Shown here: one piece after another, positions 28,009 through 35,704 of the stretch | Numbering within the stretch: position 1 is the first letter of the stretch | Layout of the letters: each line of letters begins with the position of its first letter | The notes under the pieces: generated by a model | Databases searched by the model: none | What the model saw: the letters and a program-made list of their open reading frames with translations, nothing else | Told to the model about the DNA's origin: nothing | Source: a virus | Strand: one strand, 5' to 3' | Length of the DNA stretch: 35,719 nucleotides | Virus record (IMG/VR): IMGVR_UViG_3300006916_000144 | Coordinates: 1-35,719 of that record | Made by a program: the position numbers and the translations under genes

Positions 28009-28127
28009 GTGTTAAAAGTAAAGTCTACTAATTGACCGGTTGCGTAAGCGTAAGCCATTAAGGCCATTACGATTGTAAATACTACCATTGTCACTTTTTG
28101 TCCTAAATTAAATTGTAACTTTTCCAT
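27990..28127 (-). CDS. Small membrane peptide, 45 aa
   Basis: ATG at 28127 to TAA at 27990. Residues 12-31 are hydrophobic (VTMVVFTIVMALMAYAYATG), giving one membrane span; the polar ends are MEKLQFNLGQK and the short DFTFNTSGVAR. The leader before ATG is A-rich (AATTAAAAATAAAAAA). It is embedded between two structured RNA regions in one promoter-terminator unit, and its last codons form one arm of the 14-bp inverted repeat. The layout is reminiscent of toxin-peptide loci, but this is only an analogy. Confidence 0.6.
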   Translation of the reverse strand: MEKLQFNLGQKVTMVVFTIVMALMAYAYATGQLVDFTFNTSGVAR

Positions 28128-28935
28128 TTTTTTATTTTTAATTATACTTAATCCTTTTTATACTCAATTTGCGAAGGAGGGGATTCGATACCCCTATCTC
28201 TCTCTGAAGCTCCCTAACTGGACATATCTTTCACAGGTTTGGAACTTGTAAACAAGAACGACTTTACTTTAGTCTATCCTTCTGGTCTGACGAAGAGGGA
28301 GCAAACAGTTGCAACTTTATGTTTGATATCTACGCGAGACAAACACTCCCAATTCCCCTTGTGCATGAGGCCTATATTTCTGAGTTGTTATATTTCGCAG
28401 CCTCCTACGAACACGTATTACAAACTTCTTTGGGTAATTACTCCTCCGTTTTTCTAAAAGCGATGGAAATGTTTCATCCCATTCTTACAACAAGACTTTT
28501 AGTGTTTGTAACTTAGTCACTCCTTTTTGAGATTGTTAAACTTGATGCTTCCGATCTTCTGTTTCAGCTAGGACTTACGTGTCTATAAGTTACATTGGCT
28601 ACTCTATGAGTAAGCATTAGTTTCGACCCCACAATCGTTAATGTTGAAGCGTACGTGCCGCCATCCACATCAAGTTAATAAATCCAAACCTTTATACTTT
28701 CGTAAGGACGACCTCTCGAAGAGGAATGATCCCGTTTGGATTCTATATACTTTAAAATATCAAAAGTAGGATTGGCAGTTCGTTGTAACCTTTGGAGTTC
28801 ATGATTCGACAAAGGATCCATTTCTGAATTACACTTTAGGGACGATTAACCTCGGACTGCTCCATTCCGATATACTTACCCAATCTCTACTTTCAATATT
28901 TTTATTTCAATGAACTATCTTACTTAATTATAACA
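28128..28935 (-). ncRNA. Large gene-free transcribed region, candidate structured RNA (about 760 nt)
   Basis: A copy of the early promoter fires into this region, yet no minus-strand frame fits. Strong helices on the minus strand: AATCCAAAC/GTTTGGATT (9 bp, near 28682-28690 and 28733-28741) closing a junction with hairpin CCTC-TTCGA-GAGG and a GAAA-loop hairpin; GCTTACTC/GAGTAGC; ACTTA/TAAGT; CCTTTG/CAAAGG; CTTG-TTTA-CAAG; and a final T-arm-like AGGGG/CCCCT hairpin (28178-28195). Size, phage location and nearness to tRNA-like elements recall the GOLLD and ROOL ornate RNAs, but identity is unproven. Two plus-strand frames here look spurious. Confidence 0.55.
28170..28399 (-). ncRNA. T-arm-like 3' domain of the large RNA
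   Basis: The hairpin AGGGG-TATCGAAT-CCCCT has a perfect 5-bp stem and an 8-nt loop (a T-loop is 7). TTCGCA just after it could pair with TGCGAA at 28394-28399. A 6-bp match within 700 bases is expected by chance about one time in six, so only the hairpin is well supported. Confidence 0.3.
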
Positions 28936-28968
28936 TAAAGATAAGACCTTTATTCTATTGTAGCCAAA
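28936..28968 (-). promoter_or_regulatory. Early promoter (TTTG-N21-TATCTTTA family) driving the RNA region
   Basis: The minus strand reads TTTGGCTACAAT ... TATCTTTA with a 21-base spacer, the only copy not at 20. No start codon follows at the usual 23-33 bases, unlike nearly all other copies; the first gene is about 800 bases away. Confidence 0.8.
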
Positions 28969-28985
28969 CTTTTTTCAAACTTTTT

Positions 28986-29375
28986 TTAATTTATTTTTAT
29001 GATTTTGGCCGAACTGGTTGATATTAAAGGCATTCCCTCGTTAATTAAAATGTCAATTCTTTTTGTCCACTTCTTATTCATCTTATCCATTACCACATAT
29101 ATGCCATTATAATTGCCTACGCCTGTCAATCTAACCTTAGTACCTTTTGGATACTTCTTTAACAAGTCTCTGGAGACAGCAATTATGCGATGCTTCCAAG
29201 GATTGTCTAAATCCAACTTGAAATTGAACGCTGTGTGTTCTGGATCGCTATTGCATTGTTCTACTGTTGCGTGATACACTGTTGCATGTACTCTGTCGCT
29301 TGACTCTACAGGTAACGGCATTCCTCCTAATCCTATATATTGTCCAAACGTTAATGCTAAAATAATTGCTTTCAT
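28986..29375 (-). CDS. Secreted RlpA/3D-domain-like (double-psi beta-barrel) protein
   Basis: The hydrophobic N-terminus (AIILALTFGQYIGLGG, residues 3-18) is a likely signal peptide. The rest follows the double-psi barrel pattern of RlpA and 3D-domain lytic proteins: HATVYHATVEQC, an intermediate HRIIAVSRDLLKKYPKGTKV, GVGNYNGIYVVMDKMN and RIDILINEG. The conserved Asp in VVMDKMNKK...RIDIL fits the cell-wall enzyme group. It may cleave peptidoglycan during lysis or entry. It is the last gene before the structured-RNA promoter. Confidence 0.65.
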   Translation of the reverse strand: MKAIILALTFGQYIGLGGMPLPVESSDRVHATVYHATVEQCNSDPEHTAFNFKLDLDNPWKHRIIAVSRDLLKKYPKGTKVRLTGVGNYNGIYVVMDKMNKKWTKRIDILINEGMPLISTSSAKIIKIN

Positions 29376-29379
29376 AATT

Positions 29380-29580
29380 TTATTGTTTTATAACTTTTGC
29401 TGGATATACAATTCCTGATTGCATGTCAATTTGAAAACCATGTTGTCTAGCTTCTCTATGCAACTCTTGAGCTGTAGATTCAATTCTATTGATTTCTTTT
29501 CTCAATTGATTTGTTCTCTCTTGAAAGTGACTTTGAGGTTTTCCGTGCCTCTGCCATACTATTGCCATTTCTGTTGTCAT
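29380..29580 (-). CDS. Small coiled-coil protein, 66 aa
   Basis: The middle (TNQLRKEINRIESTAQELHR) is a heptad-like helix; the N-terminus (MAIVWQRHGKPQSHF) and the hydrophobic C-terminal SGIVYPAKVIKQ are different in character. It overlaps the helicase stop as ATGA and is followed 4 bases later by the RlpA-like gene. Unknown function. Confidence 0.65.
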   Translation of the reverse strand: MTTEMAIVWQRHGKPQSHFQERTNQLRKEINRIESTAQELHREARQHGFQIDMQSGIVYPAKVIKQ

Positions 29581-31265
29581 TTCTTTTTTGCTTTAGTTAA
29601 CATTTTCTTCATTACGTTTTTCATGCCGGACTTGTTTCTTCTGATATCAACTCCCTTATTGACAGCCTCTGTAACAGCTTCTTTCTCTTCCAACATCTCC
29701 CACATCTCTGAATCTATTGTCCAGTCCGATAATAAATATATGATTGAAGGAGTTTCAATTTGACCTGACCTATGCACCCTTCCTATTGCTTGGGTGAGAT
29801 CTGATGGCCTCCAAGGCAACTCCATGAAGACGACATCTGAGCAAACGTGCTGTAACCCATCCACACCTGTTCCCAATGATTCGATGTTCCCAAACAAGAA
29901 TTGATCATCTGACTTAATCCACTTCTCTTTTATCTCCTGCTTCTTCTTTGAAGAGACTCCTCCTGCAATCAACGGACACTTGAACTTATCAGACAAGTAC
30001 TCTAATGTCTCGGTATGTATTCCAAATACAATTAACTTTCTTTCTGTCTCTATCCAATCTTTCAAATAGCCTTCGATTGCTTTCTGCTTTCCTTCGATTG
30101 CCATTCTTCTCAATCTCCCTAAAGCAACTAATTGTTCAGCTTCTGATGCTTTCTCCATCTTCTCCAAACCTTCCTCTTCCAATATGAACTGCAAGAAGTC
30201 ATTTTGAGCCCTCTCATAGTCTTTCTTATTTGTAATAGGTATTTCTATTGCTTGAGATATAAAGTCTGGTAGCTCTGTTAAAACCTGCTTCTTCTCTCTC
30301 CTTATGTAACAGGTCTCTCTCAGAAGTTTATTCAACTCTAATGTATTTGTAGCTCCATCTGTAACCCATCCAAACTTACCTCTATACCCTCCACAATACC
30401 TATAAATGAATTGTTGCCAATCTTTAGAAATCTTATCAGATGATTTCACTAACTTGAGTAAATTCCATAACTCAACTGGTTTGTTCATTGTAGCTGTACC
30501 TGTCAGTAATTGTATTCTCTTTTCACCTTTCACTAACCTTGCTGCTGCATTTGCTCTCTGACTCTTTGAGTTTTTGAGAAAATGAGCTTCATCAAAGATA
30601 TTCATCTTAAAGTCAATTTCACCCAGCTCATCAAATCTCAGCGTAGTTCCTCGACCTTGTTTCTTGCCTATGATATCATAATTGATTATGATTACGTCTG
30701 CGGTCCAGTCATTCCTCCTAGACTTAGTTTCTTTCGACTCTATGACTGAGACACTCCTTTTACCTTTTGTTATCTTTGTCCATTCCTTAGCCCAGTTATA
30801 TTTAACTGTAGCTGGAGTAACTACCAAACATGGAAAAGAATTTGTAACCTCAGCATATAATATTGATTCAAATGTTTTACCTAAACCTACATCATCTCCA
30901 TTAATTATATTTCCTTTCTCTAGAGCAAAGCCTAATGCCTCTAATTGATATGTCCTGGCTTTGTATTCAAAATCTTTTGAATCGCACAAGCCCCTCAGAT
31001 AAGCATAGTCAACTTCAGTTCTCTCATAGTCAACATCAACGTCTCCAACCTCAGCCACTTTCTTCTGTTCGAAGTTAGCGTTCCTGATAATGGATAGGAT
31101 TCTAGGCTTACTGTAATCATTGACAGGAATGATCCATTCTTGAAATTCTGGATTCCATCTGGCATTCCAATCACTGGCCTTTATCCATTTGATTAACTCC
31201 TCATCATAATCGAATGAGAAGTTAACCGTCTTGTTAATTGTATCTATGTAAAATACTCTATCCAT
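29577..31265 (-). CDS. SF2 helicase, SNF2/SMARCAL1-like
   Basis: ATG at 31265 (MDRVFYIDTINKTVNFSF) is chosen: it overlaps the previous stop by 8 bases, whereas the upstream ATG would overlap by 98. Motif I is GDDVGLGKT (123-131), motif II DEAH (225-228), motif III LLTGTATMN and motif VI QAIGRVHRSGQ. The N-terminal 100 residues with WNPEFQEWIIPV resemble the HARP-like substrate domain of phage SMARCAL1-type proteins. It probably remodels replication forks or displaces proteins from DNA. It sits with SbcC and RuvC-like genes. Confidence 0.88.
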   Translation of the reverse strand: MDRVFYIDTINKTVNFSFDYDEELIKWIKASDWNARWNPEFQEWIIPVNDYSKPRILSIIRNANFEQKKVAEVGDVDVDYERTEVDYAYLRGLCDSKDFEYKARTYQLEALGFALEKGNIINGDDVGLGKTFESILYAEVTNSFPCLVVTPATVKYNWAKEWTKITKGKRSVSVIESKETKSRRNDWTADVIIINYDIIGKKQGRGTTLRFDELGEIDFKMNIFDEAHFLKNSKSQRANAAARLVKGEKRIQLLTGTATMNKPVELWNLLKLVKSSDKISKDWQQFIYRYCGGYRGKFGWVTDGATNTLELNKLLRETCYIRREKKQVLTELPDFISQAIEIPITNKKDYERAQNDFLQFILEEEGLEKMEKASEAEQLVALGRLRRMAIEGKQKAIEGYLKDWIETERKLIVFGIHTETLEYLSDKFKCPLIAGGVSSKKKQEIKEKWIKSDDQFLFGNIESLGTGVDGLQHVCSDVVFMELPWRPSDLTQAIGRVHRSGQIETPSIIYLLSDWTIDSEMWEMLEEKEAVTEAVNKGVDIRRNKSGMKNVMKKMLTKAKKK

Positions 31266-31554
31266 TCTTTTTCTTATCCATTCCTGGCTCTGGAAATTCC
31301 CATCCCCACTGATCTTCAAGTGGAGTGTTTTTAGCGAACTCTTCTCTGAGCTCATCCGTCAATTCATTTATTCCCTCATCCTCATCAATCATCTTTTGCA
31401 ACTTCGGACCGGCGGTTGGAAGATCCCATCCCTTTTTAAACTCCTTCAATGCCCACCAAACCTTCTTTGTGACTCTCTCTCCTACTACACATCCTCCTCC
31501 AGCAGCTATTCCAAAAAGGAATACAAAAATAAAAATTTCTACAAATACGCTCAT
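31258..31554 (-). CDS. Membrane-anchored protein, 98 aa
   Basis: Residues 2-24 form a membrane helix (VFVEIFIFVFLFGIAAGGGC) with a Gly-rich end. The soluble part is acidic (IDEDEGINELTDELREEFA) and Trp-rich (QWGWEF), ending with basic MDKKKNG that overlaps the helicase start. Function unknown; it could tether early proteins to the membrane. Confidence 0.65.
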   Translation of the reverse strand: MSVFVEIFIFVFLFGIAAGGGCVVGERVTKKVWWALKEFKKGWDLPTAGPKLQKMIDEDEGINELTDELREEFAKNTPLEDQWGWEFPEPGMDKKKNG

Positions 31555-31569
31555 AACTCTGTTTTTAAA

Positions 31570-31821
31570 TTAATGTAAATAATACTCTATAATGTCAAAC
31601 CATTTGGCATCTGCAAACATCCTATTCACTAGAGCATAAAACAAATATACCCAACCTAACAAATAATGAACAATTGCCCATCCGATGCTCTTATTAAAAT
31701 ACCAACTAACTAATATGGCCAATAAACCAAATACTCTACTGGCCAGCGACTTTGGAAGAAATCCTCCCACTATAAATTGACTGACCTTCTTACTGTTTTC
31801 TTTTCCTATACTGATCTCCAT
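31570..31821 (-). CDS. Two-helix membrane protein, 83 aa
   Basis: Hydrophobic stretches at about residues 28-45 (SRVFGLLAILVSWYFN) and 46-65 (SIGWAIVHYLLGWVYLFYAL) suggest a helical hairpin; the ends are polar (MEISIGKENSKKVSQ and DIIEYYLH). It starts 2 bases after the 79-residue gene. No family recognised. Confidence 0.65.
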   Translation of the reverse strand: MEISIGKENSKKVSQFIVGGFLPKSLASRVFGLLAILVSWYFNKSIGWAIVHYLLGWVYLFYALVNRMFADAKWFDIIEYYLH

Positions 31822-31823
31822 AA

Positions 31824-32063
31824 TTAAAATTTACTTCTTACTGTTCTAACTCCTTCCCATCTACCTAACTTCACTTGCAACCTCGCCATCGAATCTACCA
31901 TATCCAAACACTCTACTTTATTATCCAATATCGTTTGAACTATATATTCTTCACCTTCAAACCTAATTCTATCTCCAACTTCTCTATCCCATTTACTTGC
32001 GAAATACTTGATAGCTGTTAATACTCCTCTTGAATCTTTTGATGCTATTACTGTGTGTGTCAT
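31824..32063 (-). CDS. Hypothetical beta-rich protein, 79 aa
   Basis: The pattern VGDRIRFEGEEYIVQTILDN looks like a small beta barrel hairpin, preceded by a helix (GVLTAIKYFASKWDREV) and followed by MARLQVKLGRWEGVRTVRSK. It is the first gene after an early promoter (26 bases) and begins the membrane-protein/helicase operon. Unknown function. Confidence 0.65.
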   Translation of the reverse strand: MTHTVIASKDSRGVLTAIKYFASKWDREVGDRIRFEGEEYIVQTILDNKVECLDMVDSMARLQVKLGRWEGVRTVRSKF

Positions 32064-32088
32064 AATATTTTGTGTTTTAATTATACAC

Positions 32089-32120
32089 TAAAGATAACAC
32101 GTTTTAGAATACTAGCCAAA
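32089..32120 (-). promoter_or_regulatory. Early promoter (TTTG-N20-TATCTTTA family)
   Basis: The minus strand reads TTTGGCTAGTATTCTAAAAC ... TATCTTTA with a 20-base spacer, 26 bases before the gene at 32063. Confidence 0.85.
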
Positions 32121-32137
32121 CAAAAAGTGAAAAAAGT

Positions 32138-32710
32138 TTATTTTTTGTATTTTCTTTTTAGATAGTTACATATTAAAAAGGAATCAATTTTATTATCATC
32201 ATCCTTCTTTGCCCTCTCTGATTTTCTAAAATCTACATCGGGCCATTCTTTATCTACTATCATCTTAGCAATGGCCTTTGGATCTCTTATTTGAGTCTTG
32301 CCTGTTGATGAGAGTTTCTTTATGTCTGGGTAACCTTGTCTCATCATAGCTTGCCATTTCTGGGGCCTTACCATCTCTATGTCTGCCTTCAGTATAAGGA
32401 ACATCATTTTTAACATTCCGGCCTGATAGCCGAAGTTAAAGTTGTTTGTAGCGGACCATCCTCCCCTACCTCCTACTTCTTCTATTCCCACCATGAGTTG
32501 ATAACTCCTGTATCTATTGTATAACCTTCTACAGAGTGAGGCCAATCCTGCTTCGTGGTATTCTGTCTTCATGACTTGTTTGCCTGTCTTGGATGTTTTA
32601 CCTGTCTCAATCTTATGTTCCGGCATTGGGTAAAAATCAAATCCATACTCCTCTGTCCATACTGTGATGAATCCGGCCTTACCTGGATCTACTCCTATAT
32701 ATGCTATCAT
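32138..32710 (-). CDS. RuvC-like Holliday junction resolvase
   Basis: The 190-residue RNase H-fold nuclease has IGVDPGKAG (catalytic Asp8), VGIEEVGG (Glu77/78) and a C-terminal DDDNKIDSFLI (Asp170-172 and Asp176), the RuvC acid set. The segment NNFNFGYQAGMLKMM matches the helix found in RuvC-family phage enzymes. It should cut branched DNA before packaging or during recombination. Its start overlaps the stop of the 60-residue gene as ATGA. Confidence 0.88.
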   Translation of the reverse strand: MIAYIGVDPGKAGFITVWTEEYGFDFYPMPEHKIETGKTSKTGKQVMKTEYHEAGLASLCRRLYNRYRSYQLMVGIEEVGGRGGWSATNNFNFGYQAGMLKMMFLILKADIEMVRPQKWQAMMRQGYPDIKKLSSTGKTQIRDPKAIAKMIVDKEWPDVDFRKSERAKKDDDNKIDSFLICNYLKRKYKK

Positions 32711-32889
32711 CTATCATACATTTTAATTTCACTAGCGCTTGCTACGCTTGCAAGAAAATTCTTGCCACATCTTTCTCTATGTGATGCGATTTCACATGCC
32801 TCCTCAGCATTGCGAGCTTCTACAATCATATAGAAGTCTGCAGACACGTCATCAAACTCTTTCCAATATTCTACTAACCATTTATACAT
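32707..32889 (-). CDS. Hypothetical protein, 60 aa
   Basis: ATG at 32889 (MYKWLVEYWKEFDDVSADFY) is chosen because the longer frame would overlap the upstream gene. The protein has a strand-helix pattern VEARNAEEACEIASHRERCG, like small proteins that carry a beta-alpha-beta ferredoxin-like unit. Two Cys. It is coupled to the RuvC-like gene. Unknown function. Confidence 0.6.
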   Translation of the reverse strand: MYKWLVEYWKEFDDVSADFYMIVEARNAEEACEIASHRERCGKNFLASVASASEIKMYDR

Positions 32890-32905
32890 AATTTTTGATT
32901 TTTGA

Positions 32906-33157
32906 TTAATACCCCATTCCAAATGTTGCTCCAAAATCTTTGTTGGCCTGTGCAATATATTTTTGCTTCAATGTAAAACAATGCTCTCTAAAGGCCTGTA
33001 CACCTACACCCAACAACATTGGAGGACTCATGGACCTGTCAGCTAAAGTTTGTATCCTAAATTCCCATCCTTCGTCTGCTGTAAACCTTACTGAGTGGAT
33101 CACTTTTTGATTAGTCAACTCATCTAATTCCTCTAATTTTTTAAAAATATCTTTCAT
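32906..33157 (-). CDS. Hypothetical protein, 83 aa
   Basis: The helical start MKDIFKKLEELDELTNQKVI is followed by HSVRFTADEGWEFRIQTLAD and GVGVQAFREHCFTLKQKYIA, a mixed alpha/beta fold. It lies 2 bases after SbcC and 16 before the next gene, in the recombination operon. No motif recognised. Confidence 0.65.
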   Translation of the reverse strand: MKDIFKKLEELDELTNQKVIHSVRFTADEGWEFRIQTLADRSMSPPMLLGVGVQAFREHCFTLKQKYIAQANKDFGATFGMGY

Positions 33158-33159
33158 GT

Positions 33160-35304
33160 TTATTTTTTAATTGTTGATACTCCGTTTTCTTTTACTATTG
33201 TTAAAATATTGTCTGCCGTATCTTCATCTGTCACATGAGTGATAATCATTACAGAAATTCCTAAAGCTTGAGCCGACCTGATTAAATGTTTCAATCCCAT
33301 TCCATCAACTCCTTCGAATACCTCATCTATCGATAAGAAATCTAATCCTCCATAAGGATGAGTTGAATTAATCATATGCCTGTTAGCTAATATTGAAGCA
33401 AATAGTAATCTACCTTGCTCTCCTCCACTGAATGAAGAGAATGTACGTTCTACTCCTCTAATGATCTTAGCTGTTATCTCATCCTTTATTTTACCTGATG
33501 CTAACATTTTGTATCCTTCAAACTCTACCATCATGTCAGACCCCATATCTTGTAAAAACCTATTACAATGGTAACCTATTACTTCAAGTGATTGATTTGC
33601 AAGATACATTTTGAATTGTTTGAAGTTGTTTGACCACACATTCATCTCATAAATTTTATCAGCTGTCTCTGTCACAAGTTTTTGATAAGAAGTAATTTTA
33701 GCCTTCTCAATTAATATACCATCCTCTTGTTGTTTGATGAACTCCTTATTAATCTCCAACTCCGCAACTCCTTGATTCTTCAATTTTTTGATATCCTCTT
33801 TTCTTTTCAGATTCTTTTTTCTTGATTCTTCGATATCGGCCTCAATCTCTCTGATATCCATATCGCGGTCTCTATTCTCTAAAGTTACATTGCTTGCGTC
33901 TCTAGCTAACCTCTCTGCTTCTTTTATGATTGAACTTTGCTTTGTAGATAGTCTTTGTAAGGTTCCAGTAACCTCATTCATCTTTTCTATGAGAGCTTGC
34001 TTTTTGTCATTATCTTCTTTCTCTGCAGCATTAAGTGATGAGATAACTACTCGTACCTCTTCCATTCTCTCTTCATACTTCTTCTTCATCTCTTTTAAAG
34101 ACTCAGCCTCCTTCTCGTTCTTCTTCTCAATCTCTTGAATACCTTCTTTCTTTCTTTTGAGCTCCTCAACTGTCTCATCTCCTGTTTGTGTAGGTAAGAA
34201 TTCATGCTTACAAGAAGGACAAGTAATTGATCCAGACAATGCAATATCTATTGTTTGGATAAACTTTCTAATCTTCTCATCTCTTTCTTCATTCTCTCTT
34301 AACTTCCTTCTCCGAGCTTCTACTTTAGACTCAGCATCTTCTAAATCGGTCATAGCTGACGCATACTCGTCGTCTATTTTAATCGAGACATATTCATCGA
34401 CTACTTCCTTAGCCTTCCTAGCAAGCTCGTAATGAGCCTCTATCTCTGGTTCTAGCTCCTTAGCCTCAGCTTCTAAATCCTTACTCTCTTGTTTAAGTCT
34501 TTCAGCCTCCTCTAATGCCTCTATCTTTTCTTTCTTTATCTCTTCGACTTCATCTAGGAAACCATCAATCTCATCTTCCCCATCCTTAATCGATTCTTTA
34601 ATTTTCTCAACCTCATCTTTAATGTCTTCCAATAACTCTTCTCTCTCAGCTTCTAGGTCTCTGTTCAACTCAAATGAGATCAACTCTTCTCTAGTTTCTA
34701 TAGCTCCTTCACATTTCGTAATCTCATCTTTATGAGTTTGAAGTAATTGTTGATAATCCAAAGTATCAATCTCTTCGATACCCTCTATGACAGATGCATC
34801 TGAGAATCGATTAATTAACTCAATTTTTTCTCTGTTTGATGATTTGAAAAATGATTTGAATTTTGTTTTGTTGATGATAAAGTAATTGAATAAATCCTCT
34901 TTCGAGATTGCGGTCCAATCCATGATGTATTTCTTTCCATCATTTACATTTGAAAAAGAAACCTCCTTTCCATTAATCAAAATCTCAACCACATTTGAAC
35001 CCTTGGCTTTAATCTTCCACTTAATGTTGAGTGTCTCTTTCCTCACATCACATCTAATAGTAAGATCTACTGAAGCCTCTTTCCTTCCATAAGTCACAAG
35101 CTCACTATCTCTTACACCTCTAGAGTTCTGAGCCGTTAAGGCGAACTCTATTCCTGTTTGAATTCCTGACTTCCCTGATCCATTTGACTTCTGGTTAGGA
35201 TCTGTAAGATTAAGCCCTTGTACTAATAAGGGCTTATCTTCAAATTCATACTCCAGATGATCATAGGTCAAAAAATCTTCAAGAATAATTTTTACTAATT
35301 TCAT
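33160..35304 (-). CDS. SbcC/Rad50-like recombination ATPase (T4 gp46-like)
   Basis: Walker A is SNGSGKSG (about 40-47). Long coiled coils flank a zinc hook TCPSCKHEFLP with CPSC at 362-365. The signature motif is SFSGGEQGR (SGGEQ at 626-630), Walker B FLSIDEVFEG (656-665) and the H-loop MIITHVTDED (His690). The 714-residue length is at the short, phage end of the family. With an Mre11/SbcD-type nuclease it processes DNA ends for recombination-dependent replication. The likely partner is the phosphoesterase at 18025-19290. It starts 11 bases after the 99-residue gene. Confidence 0.93.
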   Translation of the reverse strand: MKLVKIILEDFLTYDHLEYEFEDKPLLVQGLNLTDPNQKSNGSGKSGIQTGIEFALTAQNSRGVRDSELVTYGRKEASVDLTIRCDVRKETLNIKWKIKAKGSNVVEILINGKEVSFSNVNDGKKYIMDWTAISKEDLFNYFIINKTKFKSFFKSSNREKIELINRFSDASVIEGIEEIDTLDYQQLLQTHKDEITKCEGAIETREELISFELNRDLEAEREELLEDIKDEVEKIKESIKDGEDEIDGFLDEVEEIKKEKIEALEEAERLKQESKDLEAEAKELEPEIEAHYELARKAKEVVDEYVSIKIDDEYASAMTDLEDAESKVEARRRKLRENEERDEKIRKFIQTIDIALSGSITCPSCKHEFLPTQTGDETVEELKRKKEGIQEIEKKNEKEAESLKEMKKKYEERMEEVRVVISSLNAAEKEDNDKKQALIEKMNEVTGTLQRLSTKQSSIIKEAERLARDASNVTLENRDRDMDIREIEADIEESRKKNLKRKEDIKKLKNQGVAELEINKEFIKQQEDGILIEKAKITSYQKLVTETADKIYEMNVWSNNFKQFKMYLANQSLEVIGYHCNRFLQDMGSDMMVEFEGYKMLASGKIKDEITAKIIRGVERTFSSFSGGEQGRLLFASILANRHMINSTHPYGGLDFLSIDEVFEGVDGMGLKHLIRSAQALGISVMIITHVTDEDTADNILTIVKENGVSTIKK

Positions 35305-35315
35305 AATTCTAATTT

Positions 35316-35615
35316 CTAGTCATTTATAAGTAGAACAGTTGTGTCACAACTTCCACAATTTAGATTATATCCTGCGATGTCTCCACTAGGTGTAAAATCA
35401 CAATAATGAAAATAAAACCTTTTCGTAACACCTGTCTTAGGATTATGCACATGAACTGTTTGTTCTCTGTAATGCCTAACATCTGTATCAGATAGTTCTG
35501 CTATCAGCGTGTCTGTTTCCTTCATGTACGAAAAATCATTTATATCCATCTTGATTACCTCATTTGGTACTGGTGCGAATGATACTGGTACTGCTTTTCT
35601 TCTACTCGTTTTCAT
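35316..35615 (-). CDS. Hypothetical protein with paired cysteines, 99 aa
   Basis: The basic N-terminus (MKTSRRKAVPVSFAPVPNEV) leads into a beta-rich domain (VHVHNPKTGVTKRFYFHYCD). Cys are at HYCD and NCGSCDTT, and His residues in YFHY and VHVH could make a zinc site with them. It is the first gene after the right-most early promoter and opens the SbcC-RuvC operon. Function unknown. Confidence 0.65.
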   Translation of the reverse strand: MKTSRRKAVPVSFAPVPNEVIKMDINDFSYMKETDTLIAELSDTDVRHYREQTVHVHNPKTGVTKRFYFHYCDFTPSGDIAGYNLNCGSCDTTVLLIND

Positions 35616-35639
35616 AATGTGTTGTTTTAAATTATTTCA

Positions 35640-35671
35640 TAAAGATAAGTCAAACAAATGTACTAGCCAAA
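35640..35671 (-). promoter_or_regulatory. Early promoter (TTTG-N20-TATCTTTA family)
   Basis: The minus strand reads TTTGGCTAGTACATTTG ... TATCTTTA with a 20-base spacer, 25 bases before the gene at 35615. It is preceded by an A/T-rich run (AAACTTTTTTC) like that before several other copies. Confidence 0.85.
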
Positions 35672-35704
35672 CAAAAAAAGAAAAAAGTTTAAAAATAATA
35701 AACC

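Noticed and set aside
28239-28516. Two plus-strand open frames of 72 and 65 residues in the large gene-free region
   Set aside because: They oppose every other gene, have no leader of the usual type, overlap each other and have unlikely composition. The minus-strand promoter and helices explain the region better.
28170-28935. tmRNA
   Set aside because: No recognisable tag reading frame ending in an ALAA-like sequence and no GGGG...GGATTCGAC 5' domain.
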